The notes: generated from the sequence alone by a model not told the origin. A stretch of DNA of 22,939 nt from Dehalococcoidia bacterium (GCA_004377135.1 SOHS01000122.1:1-22939), one strand, 5' to 3'. Counted from the stretch's first letter, positions 1-7,394 are shown. A program made the numbers and translations.

Positions 1-1187
1 GGTCCCACGAAAGAATCAGGGCCTACTCGAACCCCGGGCATGAGGCTGGCATTTACTCCGATGCGGCAACCTCGACCCACAATTGCCCCTAGTTTATCAT
101 AGCCAGTGTCTATCAGGCTATCGCCGACTTTTATCGAGATATTCCCTTCGTCGAGTCGGAAGTTAGCCAGCACAGTGCCGGCGCCTAAAGAGCAATTGTC
201 GTCCACTATGGATTCACCAATATAGTTAGAGTGAAACCAGCAGTTATCGCCGATGTAAGAGTGCTTCACCTCAGTGGAATAACCAATAACGGAGTTAGAA
301 CCGATATGGCTGTAGTCTCGCACCAGGGCATTATTACCAATGATTGAGTTTGCCCCGATATACACAGGACCTCGGATCACAGCATTTTCCAGCACCTTGA
401 CATTATCGCTCAGGATAACTTTTCCTTCGATGGTAGCTTTCTTGGAGATACGGGCTGAGGAGGCTATATGAGGTTGAGCATTATCCAGAAAATATTCCAT
501 TACTTTGAAGATATGCCAGGGATATTTTATTGGTGCCCAGAAATCATCGTAGGGAACCACCTTGATCTTGTGCCCTCTCTTTACCATGTTGTCCAGGGCG
601 CATTCATAGACATCGTCTCTGGTGGTCTGCACGGTTTTAATATAGTGTAGGAGCTCCTCCGAGTTAGTATGGCAGTGAATCAAGATGTTTACTAGATTGC
701 TGGGTTCCTCACCAGGATTGGGCTTTTCCACGATGTGTAGTAACTCATTTTGAGAATTTACTTGAAGGTAGCCTCCCGGGAAGTATTTCTGGACTTGATA
801 ACCCAGAATATAGGAGGAGGCAGTTGTTTTTTCAGCTTCGCTGAGGATTTTGGTGTATGCTGAGCTTGAGAAGACATCGTTGGGATTTATTACCAAAAGC
901 TGGCCGTGCAGGAAGGGCTCAGCGCTTTTTAGGGCATCAGCGATGCCTAACGGCTTCTTTTGTAGAGCAAGGTCGGCTTCTATCCCAGGAATTTTTTTGG
1001 TTATTTGCTCTATCCTCTGTATATTGTCGGGATTCCCAATGATTACAAAATGGCTCAAACCTGCCTCGGAGGCTGTTTTTATTTGATGTTCGAGCAAGGA
1101 CTTCTCAAGAAAATCAAGCAGGAATTTGTCTTCAGTAATAGGAAACATCCTCTTGCCACGGCCGCCGCAAAGAAATACCGCTTTCAC
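1..1187 (-). CDS. GlmU-like sugar-1-phosphate nucleotidyltransferase with left-handed beta-helix, 3' end cut by window edge
   Basis: The frame is open from a GTG start at 1187 to the window edge (395 codons, no stop), so only the extreme C-terminus is missing. The N-terminal ~235 residues are a nucleotidyltransferase: CGGRGKRMFP near the start (the GxGxR signature), QKKPLGIADAL in the middle and GGYLQV...IVEKP further on. From about residue 245 the protein becomes hexapeptide repeats of the left-handed beta-helix type (IGANSIIG, IGSNSVIG, IGDNC, VGRGCRIG), as in GlmU acetyltransferase domains. The start is chosen because GTGA overlaps the TGA stop of the upstream mutase gene by 4 nt, which suggests translational coupling. 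With that mutase it probably makes UDP-GlcNAc or a similar nucleotide sugar in the cytoplasm. The usual lysine of the PK motif is kept (EDK). The exact sugar and nucleotide cannot be told from sequence; a glucose-1-phosphate thymidylyltransferase-like activity is the alternative. Confidence 0.85.
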   Translation of the reverse strand, partial: MKAVFLCGGRGKRMFPITEDKFLLDFLEKSLLEHQIKTASEAGLSHFVIIGNPDNIQRIEQITKKIPGIEADLALQKKPLGIADALKSAEPFLHGQLLVINPNDVFSSSAYTKILSEAEKTTASSYILGYQVQKYFPGGYLQVNSQNELLHIVEKPNPGEEPSNLVNILIHCHTNSEELLHYIKTVQTTRDDVYECALDNMVKRGHKIKVVPYDDFWAPIKYPWHIFKVMEYFLDNAQPHIASSARISKKATIEGKVILSDNVKVLENAVIRGPVYIGANSIIGNNALVRDYSHIGSNSVIGYSTEVKHSYIGDNCWFHSNYIGESIVDDNCSLGAGTVLANFRLDEGNISIKVGDSLIDTGYDKLGAIVGRGCRIGVNASLMPGVRVGPDSFVG

Positions 1188-2545
1188 CTGTTAGCCTCCA
1201 CCAGACTTTGAACAATTTCTTTGCCTTTGCTTACAAGCCCATCGGTCTGTGCCTGCGATGTTGACTCTGATACTACTCGGATGACAGGCTCAGTGCCACT
1301 AGCCCTGATAAGCATCCAGGAGTCAGGAAATTTCAGCCTCAGGCCGTCAAGAGTATTTATCTCATCGGGAGCAAAAAGGTGAGCCCTTTCCTTTACCTGA
1401 GTCATGACCAACTCTTTAAGCTCATTGGGGCAAAAAATCTTTGCTTTTTCGAAGAATAGTCTGGGAATACCTTGGAAGAATTGCCTGATTTCGCGGGCAT
1501 CGCTTAGCTGACTTAACAGGAAAAGTGAGGCGAAGATACTATCAGGGTAATAGCCTAGCTCAGGGAAAATATAAACGCCTACCTGTTCCACTCCTAAGGC
1601 GGCATTGAGTTCCTGGGCTAAATGAGCCACGGGGACATCACCGACTCTGCCTCTGACCACTTTTGCCCCAAGGTCCTTCATCGCCAGGTCAAGAAGAGTT
1701 CCAGTTTCTACGGTGGTAGCAATCATTTTCTTTCCCGTTCGCTTGACAGCCAGTCTCGAAATGAAGGTGATAGGCTCGTTGAAACCGAGGAAACCTTCTT
1801 TATCGCAAAAAACAACGCGGTCGGCATCGCCATCAAAGCAAATAGCTAAGTCAGCATTATGATGCCTCAGGAAACTAACTGTGCCCTGGAGGGTATCTGC
1901 TTTCGGCTCGGGACTTCTCCCTGGGAAAAGGCCATCTGGCTCATCATTTACAGTTGTTACATCAAAGCCCATCTGAACAAAGATGTAGCTGGCAAACTTG
2001 GAGGCAGCGCCATTGCCAGGATCAACGACTACTTTTAGCTGGTGATTAAATCCCGATAGGGAAAGCTTGCCTTCGATAAAGGAAAGGTATCTTTGTTTCA
2101 TATCCTGTGCTTGCTCCAAAGTTCCTCTCTTCCCCTGGCGGAATTTCTGATTAGAATAGACTTTCTCTATCTCCGCTTCTTGAGCCTGGCTATATCCCAG
2201 CGAATTCTCAGTGAAGAGTTTGATTCCATTGAACTCGGGTGGATTGTGGGAAGCCGTGACCATAATGCCAGCGGCGAAGCCCGATTCCCGGGTGAGCAAT
2301 GCCAGCGCCGGGGTAGGTAAGATGCCTAAATCAACTATGTTTATGTCGCAGGAAAGCAAGCCCGCAGTAACCGCCTCCTTAATCATATCCCTGCTTATTC
2401 TGGTGTCGGTAGCGATACAAACTGTAGAAGCTGGAGGCAAGGTAGTGCCTATAGCTAAGGCAACCCGACGGCAGAAATCAGGCGATAAATCCTGGTTGAC
2501 TATACCTCGGATGCCACTGGTCCCAAATAGTCTTCTTGTGTGCAT
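1184..2545 (-). CDS. glmM: Phosphoglucosamine mutase / phosphomannomutase family protein
   Basis: A 453-residue alpha-D-phosphohexomutase of normal length. It opens with RLFGTSGIRG, carries the catalytic serine in TASHNPPEFNGIK (around residue 100), the metal-binding loop DGDADR (around 240) and the C-terminal phosphate-binding loop RASGTEPVIRV. The archaeal/Chloroflexota form of this family is usually annotated as phosphoglucosamine mutase, converting GlcN-6-P to GlcN-1-P. Directly downstream, overlapping by 4 nt, is a GlmU-like nucleotidyltransferase, which supports a role in amino-sugar activation. One oddity is the sugar-specificity loop, normally close to GGExSG: it reads GVEQVGVYIFPE. 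The glutamate is kept but the serine and the residue after the second glycine are hydrophobic, so substrate preference is uncertain. ManB (mannose) or phosphoglucomutase activity is possible. Confidence 0.87.
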   Translation of the reverse strand: MHTRRLFGTSGIRGIVNQDLSPDFCRRVALAIGTTLPPASTVCIATDTRISRDMIKEAVTAGLLSCDINIVDLGILPTPALALLTRESGFAAGIMVTASHNPPEFNGIKLFTENSLGYSQAQEAEIEKVYSNQKFRQGKRGTLEQAQDMKQRYLSFIEGKLSLSGFNHQLKVVVDPGNGAASKFASYIFVQMGFDVTTVNDEPDGLFPGRSPEPKADTLQGTVSFLRHHNADLAICFDGDADRVVFCDKEGFLGFNEPITFISRLAVKRTGKKMIATTVETGTLLDLAMKDLGAKVVRGRVGDVPVAHLAQELNAALGVEQVGVYIFPELGYYPDSIFASLFLLSQLSDAREIRQFFQGIPRLFFEKAKIFCPNELKELVMTQVKERAHLFAPDEINTLDGLRLKFPDSWMLIRASGTEPVIRVVSESTSQAQTDGLVSKGKEIVQSLVEANR

Positions 2546-2611
2546 TGCCTGTCTTAAGCTAGGTTAAATAGAAGATAGCATGGAATTAAGTGCTTGGCAA
2601 CAACCACACGA

Positions 2612-2628
2612 TATAATAACATATGTTA
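2612..2628. promoter_or_regulatory. Divergent intergenic signal: TATAAT box plus 12-bp palindrome
   Basis: The 128-bp gap between the mutase gene (leftward) and the membrane protein gene (rightward) contains a perfect plus-strand TATAAT at 2612-2617. It runs into a perfect 12-bp palindrome, TAACATATGTTA, at 2617-2628. A -10 element overlapping a dyad is what an operator looks like. However, the only good -35 nearby (TTGGCA, 2594-2599) is 12 bp away, which is too close, so the promoter call is weak. Confidence 0.3.
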
Positions 2629-2673
2629 AACTAGGTTTCCCGGTCATAAGCGGCGCTGTTTTGGAAAAATATA

Positions 2674-3123
2674 ATGACAAGGGAAATAGCTCTAACCCTG
2701 CTAGCCACAGTTTCGCCTATTAGTGAGTTGAGGGGTGGTATACCGCTGGGGATATTGGAATTTGGGCTAGACCCCTTGTTTACCTTCTTTATAGCGGTCA
2801 TTGCTAATACACTGATATTTTTCCCCATCTTCTTTGCTTTGCGCTTCTTTTACGACAAATTCCTGTTCCGCATCCCACTGTTCGACAAATACCTGGATAG
2901 CCTAAGGAAGAGAGGTAAGCCAAAGGTAGAGAAATATGGTTTCTGGGGGTTGGCCTTGGTTGTGGCCATACCTTTGCCTCTCACTGGGGCATATACGGGG
3001 ACTATTCTGGCCTGGTTGGTGGGCATGGATTGGAAGAAAGCCTTTCCTGCCGTTGGGCTGGGTGTGATTGTGGCTGGTGTCGTAGTGCTCTTAATAACTT
3101 TGGGGGTAATCAGCATTCCCTGA
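2674..3123 (+). CDS. COG2426-type small multidrug export / predicted membrane protein
   Basis: A 149-residue integral membrane protein that I recognise as the COG2426 / Sm_multidrug_ex family. The conserved N-terminal motif SPISELRGGIPLGI (residues ~14-27) is followed by hydrophobic segments at about 33-58, 90-113 and 120-147, and a polar basic loop (LRKRGKPKVEKYG) in the middle. The motif AIPLPLTGAYTGT, with its conserved prolines and glycines, is also present. Despite the family name, transport of drugs has not been firmly shown for most members and the physiological substrate is unknown. The gene is alone on the plus strand between leftward genes, with only a weak GGAA upstream of the ATG. 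It converges on the DUF5679 gene. Confidence 0.8.
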   Translation: MTREIALTLLATVSPISELRGGIPLGILEFGLDPLFTFFIAVIANTLIFFPIFFALRFFYDKFLFRIPLFDKYLDSLRKRGKPKVEKYGFWGLALVVAIPLPLTGAYTGTILAWLVGMDWKKAFPAVGLGVIVAGVVVLLITLGVISIP

Positions 3124-3223
3124 AAATGAAGTTTTCAGGCGTAACTAAATTAAATTCCAATAAGCAATTCAGAAACAATTTTTACTTTGGGCGGGCATAA
3201 CTACAACCCTATATATGGTTGGT

Positions 3224-3268
3224 AATGAAAGGCTGGGTATCTTTTGTATAGATACCCAGCCTTTCATT
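3224..3268. terminator. 18-bp perfect hairpin between convergent genes (bidirectional terminator-like)
   Basis: The arms AATGAAAGGCTGGGTATC (3224-3241) and its exact reverse complement (3251-3268) enclose a 9-nt loop. The hairpin sits between two convergent genes: the membrane protein ending at 3123 and the DUF5679 gene ending at 3294. This is where a bidirectional terminator is expected. There is no T-run on either side, so it is not a textbook intrinsic terminator. Confidence 0.5.
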
Positions 3269-3293
3269 GGTTCTGCCAACTACGATATTAGCT

Positions 3294-3434
3294 TTAAGCC
3301 TTCCCTATTCTGAACATCTTGGTTGCGCAAACGGGACATACGCCTTGAGTAGCCGGCCTGCGATTCTTCATGATTATGCTTCTGGGATTCTTCATTTCCC
3401 TTTTGGCGCGGCATTTCATACAGTATGCTTGCAT
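3294..3434 (-). CDS. DUF5679-type mini zinc-ribbon protein (46 aa)
   Basis: A 46-residue protein starting MQAYCMKCRAKREM and ending CPVCATKMFRIGKA. Two CxxC pairs (C5/C8 and C33/C36) flank a basic, Arg/Lys-rich middle, giving a likely four-cysteine zinc site. The pattern YC-x-KCRAK...ATQG-CP-C-TKMFRI is the one I know from DUF5679 proteins of Chloroflexota and relatives; no function is established. The start is secure: ATG lies 5 nt after a strong Shine-Dalgarno (GGGAGGTG, 3440-3447) and a near-consensus promoter sits just upstream (3458-3486). Strong expression signals on such a small basic zinc protein suggest an abundant nucleic-acid- or ribosome-associated factor, but that is inference. 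Its 3' side is the 18-bp hairpin at 3224-3268. Confidence 0.85.
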   Translation of the reverse strand: MQAYCMKCRAKREMKNPRSIIMKNRRPATQGVCPVCATKMFRIGKA

Positions 3435-3457
3435 CTGTTCACCTCCCTTTTTTTAAA

Positions 3458-3486
3458 AGAATAAGCCATCGTTACTCGAATGTCAA
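3458..3486 (-). promoter_or_regulatory. Sigma-70-type promoter of the DUF5679 gene
   Basis: Reading the minus strand, TTGACA (3486-3481) is followed after exactly 17 bp by TATTCT (3463-3458). The -35 is perfect and the -10 matches 5 of 6. Predicted start of transcription is near 3451, which leaves a leader of about 17 nt containing the Shine-Dalgarno and fits the ATG at 3434. Confidence 0.75.
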
Positions 3487-3593
3487 TAGTTTTTCCTTAA
3501 ATATTCTATAAATATTGTAAAAAGTCTCGTTGCTTATGCGTATTAGTCACAATTCCAACTGGGGGATGAAGTTAATCAAATGGTTAAAAAAAG

Positions 3594-4190
3594 TTAGATG
3601 TGGAGTTGCTGTAGCACCTGGCGTGCCTTCTGACTTGCTCGGGCACGGTGGCTGATTTGATTTTTTATCTCAAATGGAAGTTCAGCCATGGTCTTACCTA
3701 TCTCAGGAAGGGAAAAAATAGGGTCATAGCCAAAACCATTTTCTCCCTTAGCCTCAAAGGCAATCATGCCATGACACTCGCCATAGCATAACTTTGCACG
3801 GCTTCCTGGACTAGCTATAGCAATGACGCACTTAAAACGGGCTGTTCGTCTCTCCCAGGGAACGCCGTTAAGTTTAGCTAAGAGGAAGCTCACCTTCTCT
3901 GCATCAGTAGCAGCTTCACCGGCAAAGCGAGCCGACTTAACACCCGGCTCCCCGTTAAGGGCATCCACCTCCAGTCCTGAGTCATCGGCAAGAGCGGTGA
4001 GCTGGCTTAATTTGGCATAAGTAATGGCTTTTAACCGAGCATTTTGTTCGTAGTTGTTCCCCGACTCTGTGACGGTTTTTGCTATTCCTTCTTCGGTCAG
4101 CGTAGTTATTTGATAACCAAGGCCATCCAGGAGAAAGCGATATTCCCTGATTTTCCCTGGGTTGGAGGTAGCTAGGAGAAGCTTCGGCAT
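3594..4190 (-). CDS. rdgB: XTP/dITP diphosphatase (RdgB/HAM1 family)
   Basis: A 198-residue non-canonical purine NTP pyrophosphatase, which hydrolyses XTP, ITP and dITP to the monophosphate plus PPi so that deaminated bases are not built into DNA or RNA. Family motifs appear in order: ATSNPGK near the N-terminus, ADDSGLEVDAL (catalytic aspartates), GVKSARFAG, ENGFGYDPIF and the C-terminal ISHRARA. The start at 4190 (MPKLLLATSN) is chosen because it gives normal family length. The frame stays open for 70 more codons upstream, but that stretch lies inside the preceding FBP gene and has no family similarity. Only 7 nt separate this ATG from the FBP stop at 4198 and no good Shine-Dalgarno is seen, so it is probably translationally coupled. 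Confidence 0.93.
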   Translation of the reverse strand: MPKLLLATSNPGKIREYRFLLDGLGYQITTLTEEGIAKTVTESGNNYEQNARLKAITYAKLSQLTALADDSGLEVDALNGEPGVKSARFAGEAATDAEKVSFLLAKLNGVPWERRTARFKCVIAIASPGSRAKLCYGECHGMIAFEAKGENGFGYDPIFSLPEIGKTMAELPFEIKNQISHRARASQKARQVLQQLHI

Positions 4191-4197
4191 TCTGTCG

Positions 4198-5292
4198 TTA
4201 GATGTCTTGAAATCGTGGTGCCAGCTTCTTTGCCACTTCGGGCATGGTGGTGTATTCCATTTCCTCGAGCGGCAGGCGATGTGGTTCAAATGGCCCCATT
4301 CGGCGCAGGAAATCTGCCACAATGTTTGCTTGATGACGAACCTCATCGAAAGCAGGGTCATCGAAGAGGTCACGAGGCCCGACAAGCTTGCCATTAGCAA
4401 GTTGGAAACCAGCGGCTATTACTCTTGGTGGACCATCGAAACGGCAGGGATTGCTTTCCCTGACAGCTACCGGCATTAAGGGGCCATGGTGCGAGCCTCT
4501 CATCCAGCCTTCTACTATGTTAACAGAAGCAAAGGGTTCCAGTATTTCACCCACGGCGGGAAATTTTCCCTGGGAGCGAACGATACAGACAGGGTCATCC
4601 TTGCCTATGTATCTGCCGGCCATGAGAGACAATCTCTGAGTAGAGGAGACAGCAGCGATTTCACCGCTCTCCTTATGGTACACCGCTTTAACGGCATAGC
4701 GGCCTGGTGCGCCAAGAAAAACTAGCATGTCGTAGATTTCCTCAGGAGCGTTAAAACTGATTTTTTTGTGCTCTTTGACGTCGTGGACTTCAAATGTGAA
4801 GCCAGAGTGCATATTAGAGGCAATAACCAGCCCAATGGTGTTAAAGGGGTCAGCAAATATTTTATATAGCGGCAGATTCCAGGCGCCAGACGCCGTCTTA
4901 TCTGCCATAAATATGACTATGGTTTCAGCCTGGCGCTCGGAAAATTGCATCTCAGCTGTACCAGGTCCCAGCCCCTTGACATTACCGGAGAAAGCATCAG
5001 CTAGAAGGTCCTGCCCGGCACCATGTAGCTTCAAGCTCTTAGCTACATTGGTGCATTCCACAAATGTATCCCAGGCTAACTTGTGGATTTGTTCACTATC
5101 TTCACCTTGCTGGTGAGTCATTATCAACTGAAGGTCATCGCCACAAACTGTAACGTGATGGTCTATGAGCAGCCCCTGGCCTTGGGCATGTGCCAGTTTT
5201 TCCTTAGCCTTTTGTATTACATCGGGGTGGCTGGAGGAATGTCCGACATAGCCGCCGATGTCTGCTTTGATAACGCTTAAAGTTAATTCCAT
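4198..5292 (-). CDS. fbp: Bifunctional fructose-1,6-bisphosphate aldolase/phosphatase (archaeal type, FBPase class V)
   Basis: A 364-residue enzyme that condenses DHAP and glyceraldehyde-3-P and then dephosphorylates the product to fructose-6-P, the one-way gluconeogenic step of archaea and some deep-branching bacteria. The N-terminus SVIKADIGGYVGHSSSHP supplies the metal and substrate ligands Asp11 and His18. Asp52-Asp53 (VCGDDLQL) and Asp131 (FMADKTASG) follow at the positions known in archaeal FBPA/P. The loop GRYIGKDDP contains Tyr228 and Lys231, matching the catalytic tyrosine and the Schiff-base lysine of the aldolase reaction, so both activities should be intact. The start has a strong GGGAGGTG Shine-Dalgarno 4-5 nt upstream. 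A promoter candidate lies in the 43-nt gap after DUF429. rdgB follows at 7 nt. Confidence 0.94.
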   Translation of the reverse strand: MELTLSVIKADIGGYVGHSSSHPDVIQKAKEKLAHAQGQGLLIDHHVTVCGDDLQLIMTHQQGEDSEQIHKLAWDTFVECTNVAKSLKLHGAGQDLLADAFSGNVKGLGPGTAEMQFSERQAETIVIFMADKTASGAWNLPLYKIFADPFNTIGLVIASNMHSGFTFEVHDVKEHKKISFNAPEEIYDMLVFLGAPGRYAVKAVYHKESGEIAAVSSTQRLSLMAGRYIGKDDPVCIVRSQGKFPAVGEILEPFASVNIVEGWMRGSHHGPLMPVAVRESNPCRFDGPPRVIAAGFQLANGKLVGPRDLFDDPAFDEVRHQANIVADFLRRMGPFEPHRLPLEEMEYTTMPEVAKKLAPRFQDI

Positions 5293-5309
5293 TTCACCTC
5301 CCTTGCTGT

Positions 5310-5339
5310 AGTTTAACAGTGGAAAGGGGTGAACGTCAA
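5310..5339 (-). promoter_or_regulatory. Candidate promoter for fbp-rdgB
   Basis: On the minus strand TTGACG (5339-5334, 5/6 match) is followed after 18 bp by TAAACT (5315-5310, 4/6), or after 17 bp by TTAAAC. It overlaps the stop codon of the upstream DUF429 gene. It predicts a short leader carrying the GGGAGGTG ribosome-binding site of fbp. Confidence 0.5.
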
Positions 5340-5980
5340 TCTGGGATAAGAATTAGTCCCTCTTCACTGTTACCTAAAGCCTCCACCCTATTTTGGTGAT
5401 AGAGTAAAGCAGTATAAGCTGCCACCGCAGCATCGCACAAGTCGTGGTCGAACATGTCTAGATATGGCTTAAGACCAGGTAGAATGTCTCCTAGCTTGTC
5501 CTTAAGGAAGCTCATCCCTTGTTTGGTAGTTTTCCGGGGCACGGTTTTGCCAAAGAGGCGGACTTTGCTGGCAAAGGGATAGACCTCGATAACTTGACCG
5601 GCTTGCTTCGTTTCGCGGCCAATGCTAGTTTTGAGCTCGATACCACGGTAGATCAAGTCCTTGATAAAGGTTTTCTTGCTAGTGGGGTAACAAGGAATTC
5701 CTTGTCGCCTCAATTCCTGGTCACATTGCCTATTCTTCCTTGGGAATTTGGGCTTGCAAGGACAACTTTCCTCAAGGCAACATAACCCTGATGGCAAACT
5801 CAAGGGGGCATCAATTGCTATTACTTGAGGTGAATAGAAATTTAACAGAGTGACGATATCTCTATTCTCTATGATGAAGCCAAGGTAAACAAGCTGTGAT
5901 TTACTATCCAATCCTAAGCAAGCGCTAGGTTTTGCCTCTGTTGAGGTTAAATCGATGCCAAAAAAAGTGAGATACTTCAT
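5336..5980 (-). CDS. DUF429 family protein (predicted RNase H-fold nuclease)
   Basis: A 214-residue member of the DUF429 family, whose predicted fold is RNase H-like. Acidic residues expected to bind metal are visible: Asp10 in FFGIDLTS, Asp57 in VIAIDAPLSLP, Glu132 in VIEVYPFA and Asp180/Asp183 in the C-terminal HDLCDAAVAAYTAL. A cysteine cluster (CCLEESCPC, residues 67-75) follows the second motif and may bind a metal. Function is not established for this family; a nuclease role is inferred from fold prediction only. The ATG overlaps the TGA of the FAD dehydrogenase gene by 4 nt (ATGA), so the two are translationally coupled and the protein likely belongs to the same operon as the meaB-like GTPase. 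Confidence 0.78.
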   Translation of the reverse strand: MKYLTFFGIDLTSTEAKPSACLGLDSKSQLVYLGFIIENRDIVTLLNFYSPQVIAIDAPLSLPSGLCCLEESCPCKPKFPRKNRQCDQELRRQGIPCYPTSKKTFIKDLIYRGIELKTSIGRETKQAGQVIEVYPFASKVRLFGKTVPRKTTKQGMSFLKDKLGDILPGLKPYLDMFDHDLCDAAVAAYTALLYHQNRVEALGNSEEGLILIPD

Positions 5981-7383
5981 GTTACTGGGGAATATTTTGT
6001 GCCTAACCGTTTTAATATCTCTCTAGCTGCCACTATACCTGAGGCTGAAGCTTGGACTAATCCCCGGCTGACACCAGCACCATCGCCAGCAGCGAATACA
6101 TTACCGATCTCGGTCTCCAAACAAGGGATCAATTTTAGCTGACTAGAGTAAAATTTAACTTCTATCCCGTAAAGTAAAGTATATGGAGAAGCGACGCCCG
6201 GAACTAGTTTGTCCATAGCTTGAAGCATTTCCACTATATTCTTGATATAGCGATAGGGTAGGGCAAAGCTTAAATCTCCTGGAGTTGCCGCTTTTAAGCT
6301 TGGTTCAATGGGACTATCCTGGAGACGGGTTTGTGTGGAGCGGTGACCATCCATTAAGTCTCCCAATCTCTGCACCAACACACCGCCGCTAAGGACATTA
6401 GCTAGCCTCGCCAGATATTTACCATAGGCAATAGGTTCATGGAAAGGCTCTGTGAAGGTGGTGCTCACTAAAATGGCAAAGTTAGTATTTTTTGTCTTGG
6501 GCCGGGTATAACCAATTCCATTAACGGTAATAACAGGGTCGGAGCCACCTGTGGATTCCGTGATTACCTCGCCTCCAGGACACATGCAGAATGTTCTAAC
6601 CCGATCGTTGAAACTTTTGGAATAAAATTCGAGTTTTGCTTCATACAATGTCGAGGTTAGCTTCTCCATGATTGTCATTGGTACTTCTATTCGGCAACCC
6701 ACATCTACAGGATTAGAATTAAGGCTTAGTTTGAGCCTCTCGGCTTCATTGCATAGCCATTCTGCTCCCTCTCTCCCCGGGGCCAAGATTAAGTAGCGAC
6801 AGCTTAAGTTTTCACCATTGCTAGTTTCAATAGCTTTGACCGCACCATCTTCAACTATAATATGCTTAATTGTTGTTCTTAGCCTTATGTCTAATTTAGA
6901 TGACAGATAATTTTGCATAGCCTTCAATGTTTCGTGACAAAGCTCTGTTCCCAAGTGACGCAATTTAACAGGGGTTAATGTAAGCCCGGCTAAGGCAGCC
7001 TCTTGCTCCAGTTCAGCTGTATTCCCCCCTATTCCATAGACTTTGGGCGGGGCGCCAAATTTGAGATAGATAGAATCAACATAATCTATAAGTGCTTGAG
7101 CTTGGTCTAAGCCGACCAGTTCTTTGAGCCGGCCGCCTATTTGGGTGGACAATGTTAGTTTGCCATCGCTGAAAGCACCAGCACCTCCAAAGCCGCTTAC
7201 CAAATTGCAGGGGAAGCAGAGGGCACAGCACCCATTTCTGTTTTGAACAGGGCAAATGCGAGCATCAATTTCTCCTCCCTTGTCCAGGAGTAAAACGTCG
7301 AGGCCAGCGTTACATAATTCCAAGCTAGCGAATATACCCGCAGGGCCAGCACCAATTATGGCGACATCATAAATTTTGGCCAT
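5977..7383 (-). CDS. COG2509-type FAD-dependent dehydrogenase
   Basis: A 468-residue flavoprotein with an N-terminal Rossmann dinucleotide-binding motif GAGPAG (residues 11-16) followed by an acidic beta-2 end (LLLDKG). The C-terminal FAD motif VFAAGDGAG (about 433-441) is also present. Between Rossmann strands comes a Cys-rich stretch with C44, C52, C53, C56 and C59 (GCCALCFPC), leading into GFGGAGAFSDGKL, which is characteristic of COG2509 uncharacterised dehydrogenases. Substrate and electron acceptor are unknown. The cysteines could hold a metal or Fe-S centre, though a structural disulfide is equally possible. It lies 11 nt downstream of the meaB-like gene and overlaps DUF429 by 4 nt, so the three are most likely co-transcribed. 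Confidence 0.85.
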   Translation of the reverse strand: MAKIYDVAIIGAGPAGIFASLELCNAGLDVLLLDKGGEIDARICPVQNRNGCCALCFPCNLVSGFGGAGAFSDGKLTLSTQIGGRLKELVGLDQAQALIDYVDSIYLKFGAPPKVYGIGGNTAELEQEAALAGLTLTPVKLRHLGTELCHETLKAMQNYLSSKLDIRLRTTIKHIIVEDGAVKAIETSNGENLSCRYLILAPGREGAEWLCNEAERLKLSLNSNPVDVGCRIEVPMTIMEKLTSTLYEAKLEFYSKSFNDRVRTFCMCPGGEVITESTGGSDPVITVNGIGYTRPKTKNTNFAILVSTTFTEPFHEPIAYGKYLARLANVLSGGVLVQRLGDLMDGHRSTQTRLQDSPIEPSLKAATPGDLSFALPYRYIKNIVEMLQAMDKLVPGVASPYTLLYGIEVKFYSSQLKLIPCLETEIGNVFAAGDGAGVSRGLVQASASGIVAAREILKRLGTKYSPVT

Positions 7384-7394
7384 TTAGATTCACT

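Noticed and set aside
468..1211. Several plus-strand ORFs of 60-78 codons.
   Set aside because: They are antisense to the nucleotidyltransferase frame, which is intact with family motifs along its whole length.
2594..2617. TTGGCA-TATAAT promoter for the membrane protein gene.
   Set aside because: The spacer is 12 bp, outside the working range, so it is kept only as a low-confidence TATAAT/palindrome note.
3267..3464. 65-codon plus-strand ORF.
   Set aside because: Antisense shadow of the DUF5679 gene, with no ribosome-binding site or recognisable features.
4191..4400. N-terminal extension of rdgB in the open frame up to 4400.
   Set aside because: It lies inside the fbp coding sequence and has no RdgB similarity; the family start MPKLLLATSNPGK is at 4190.
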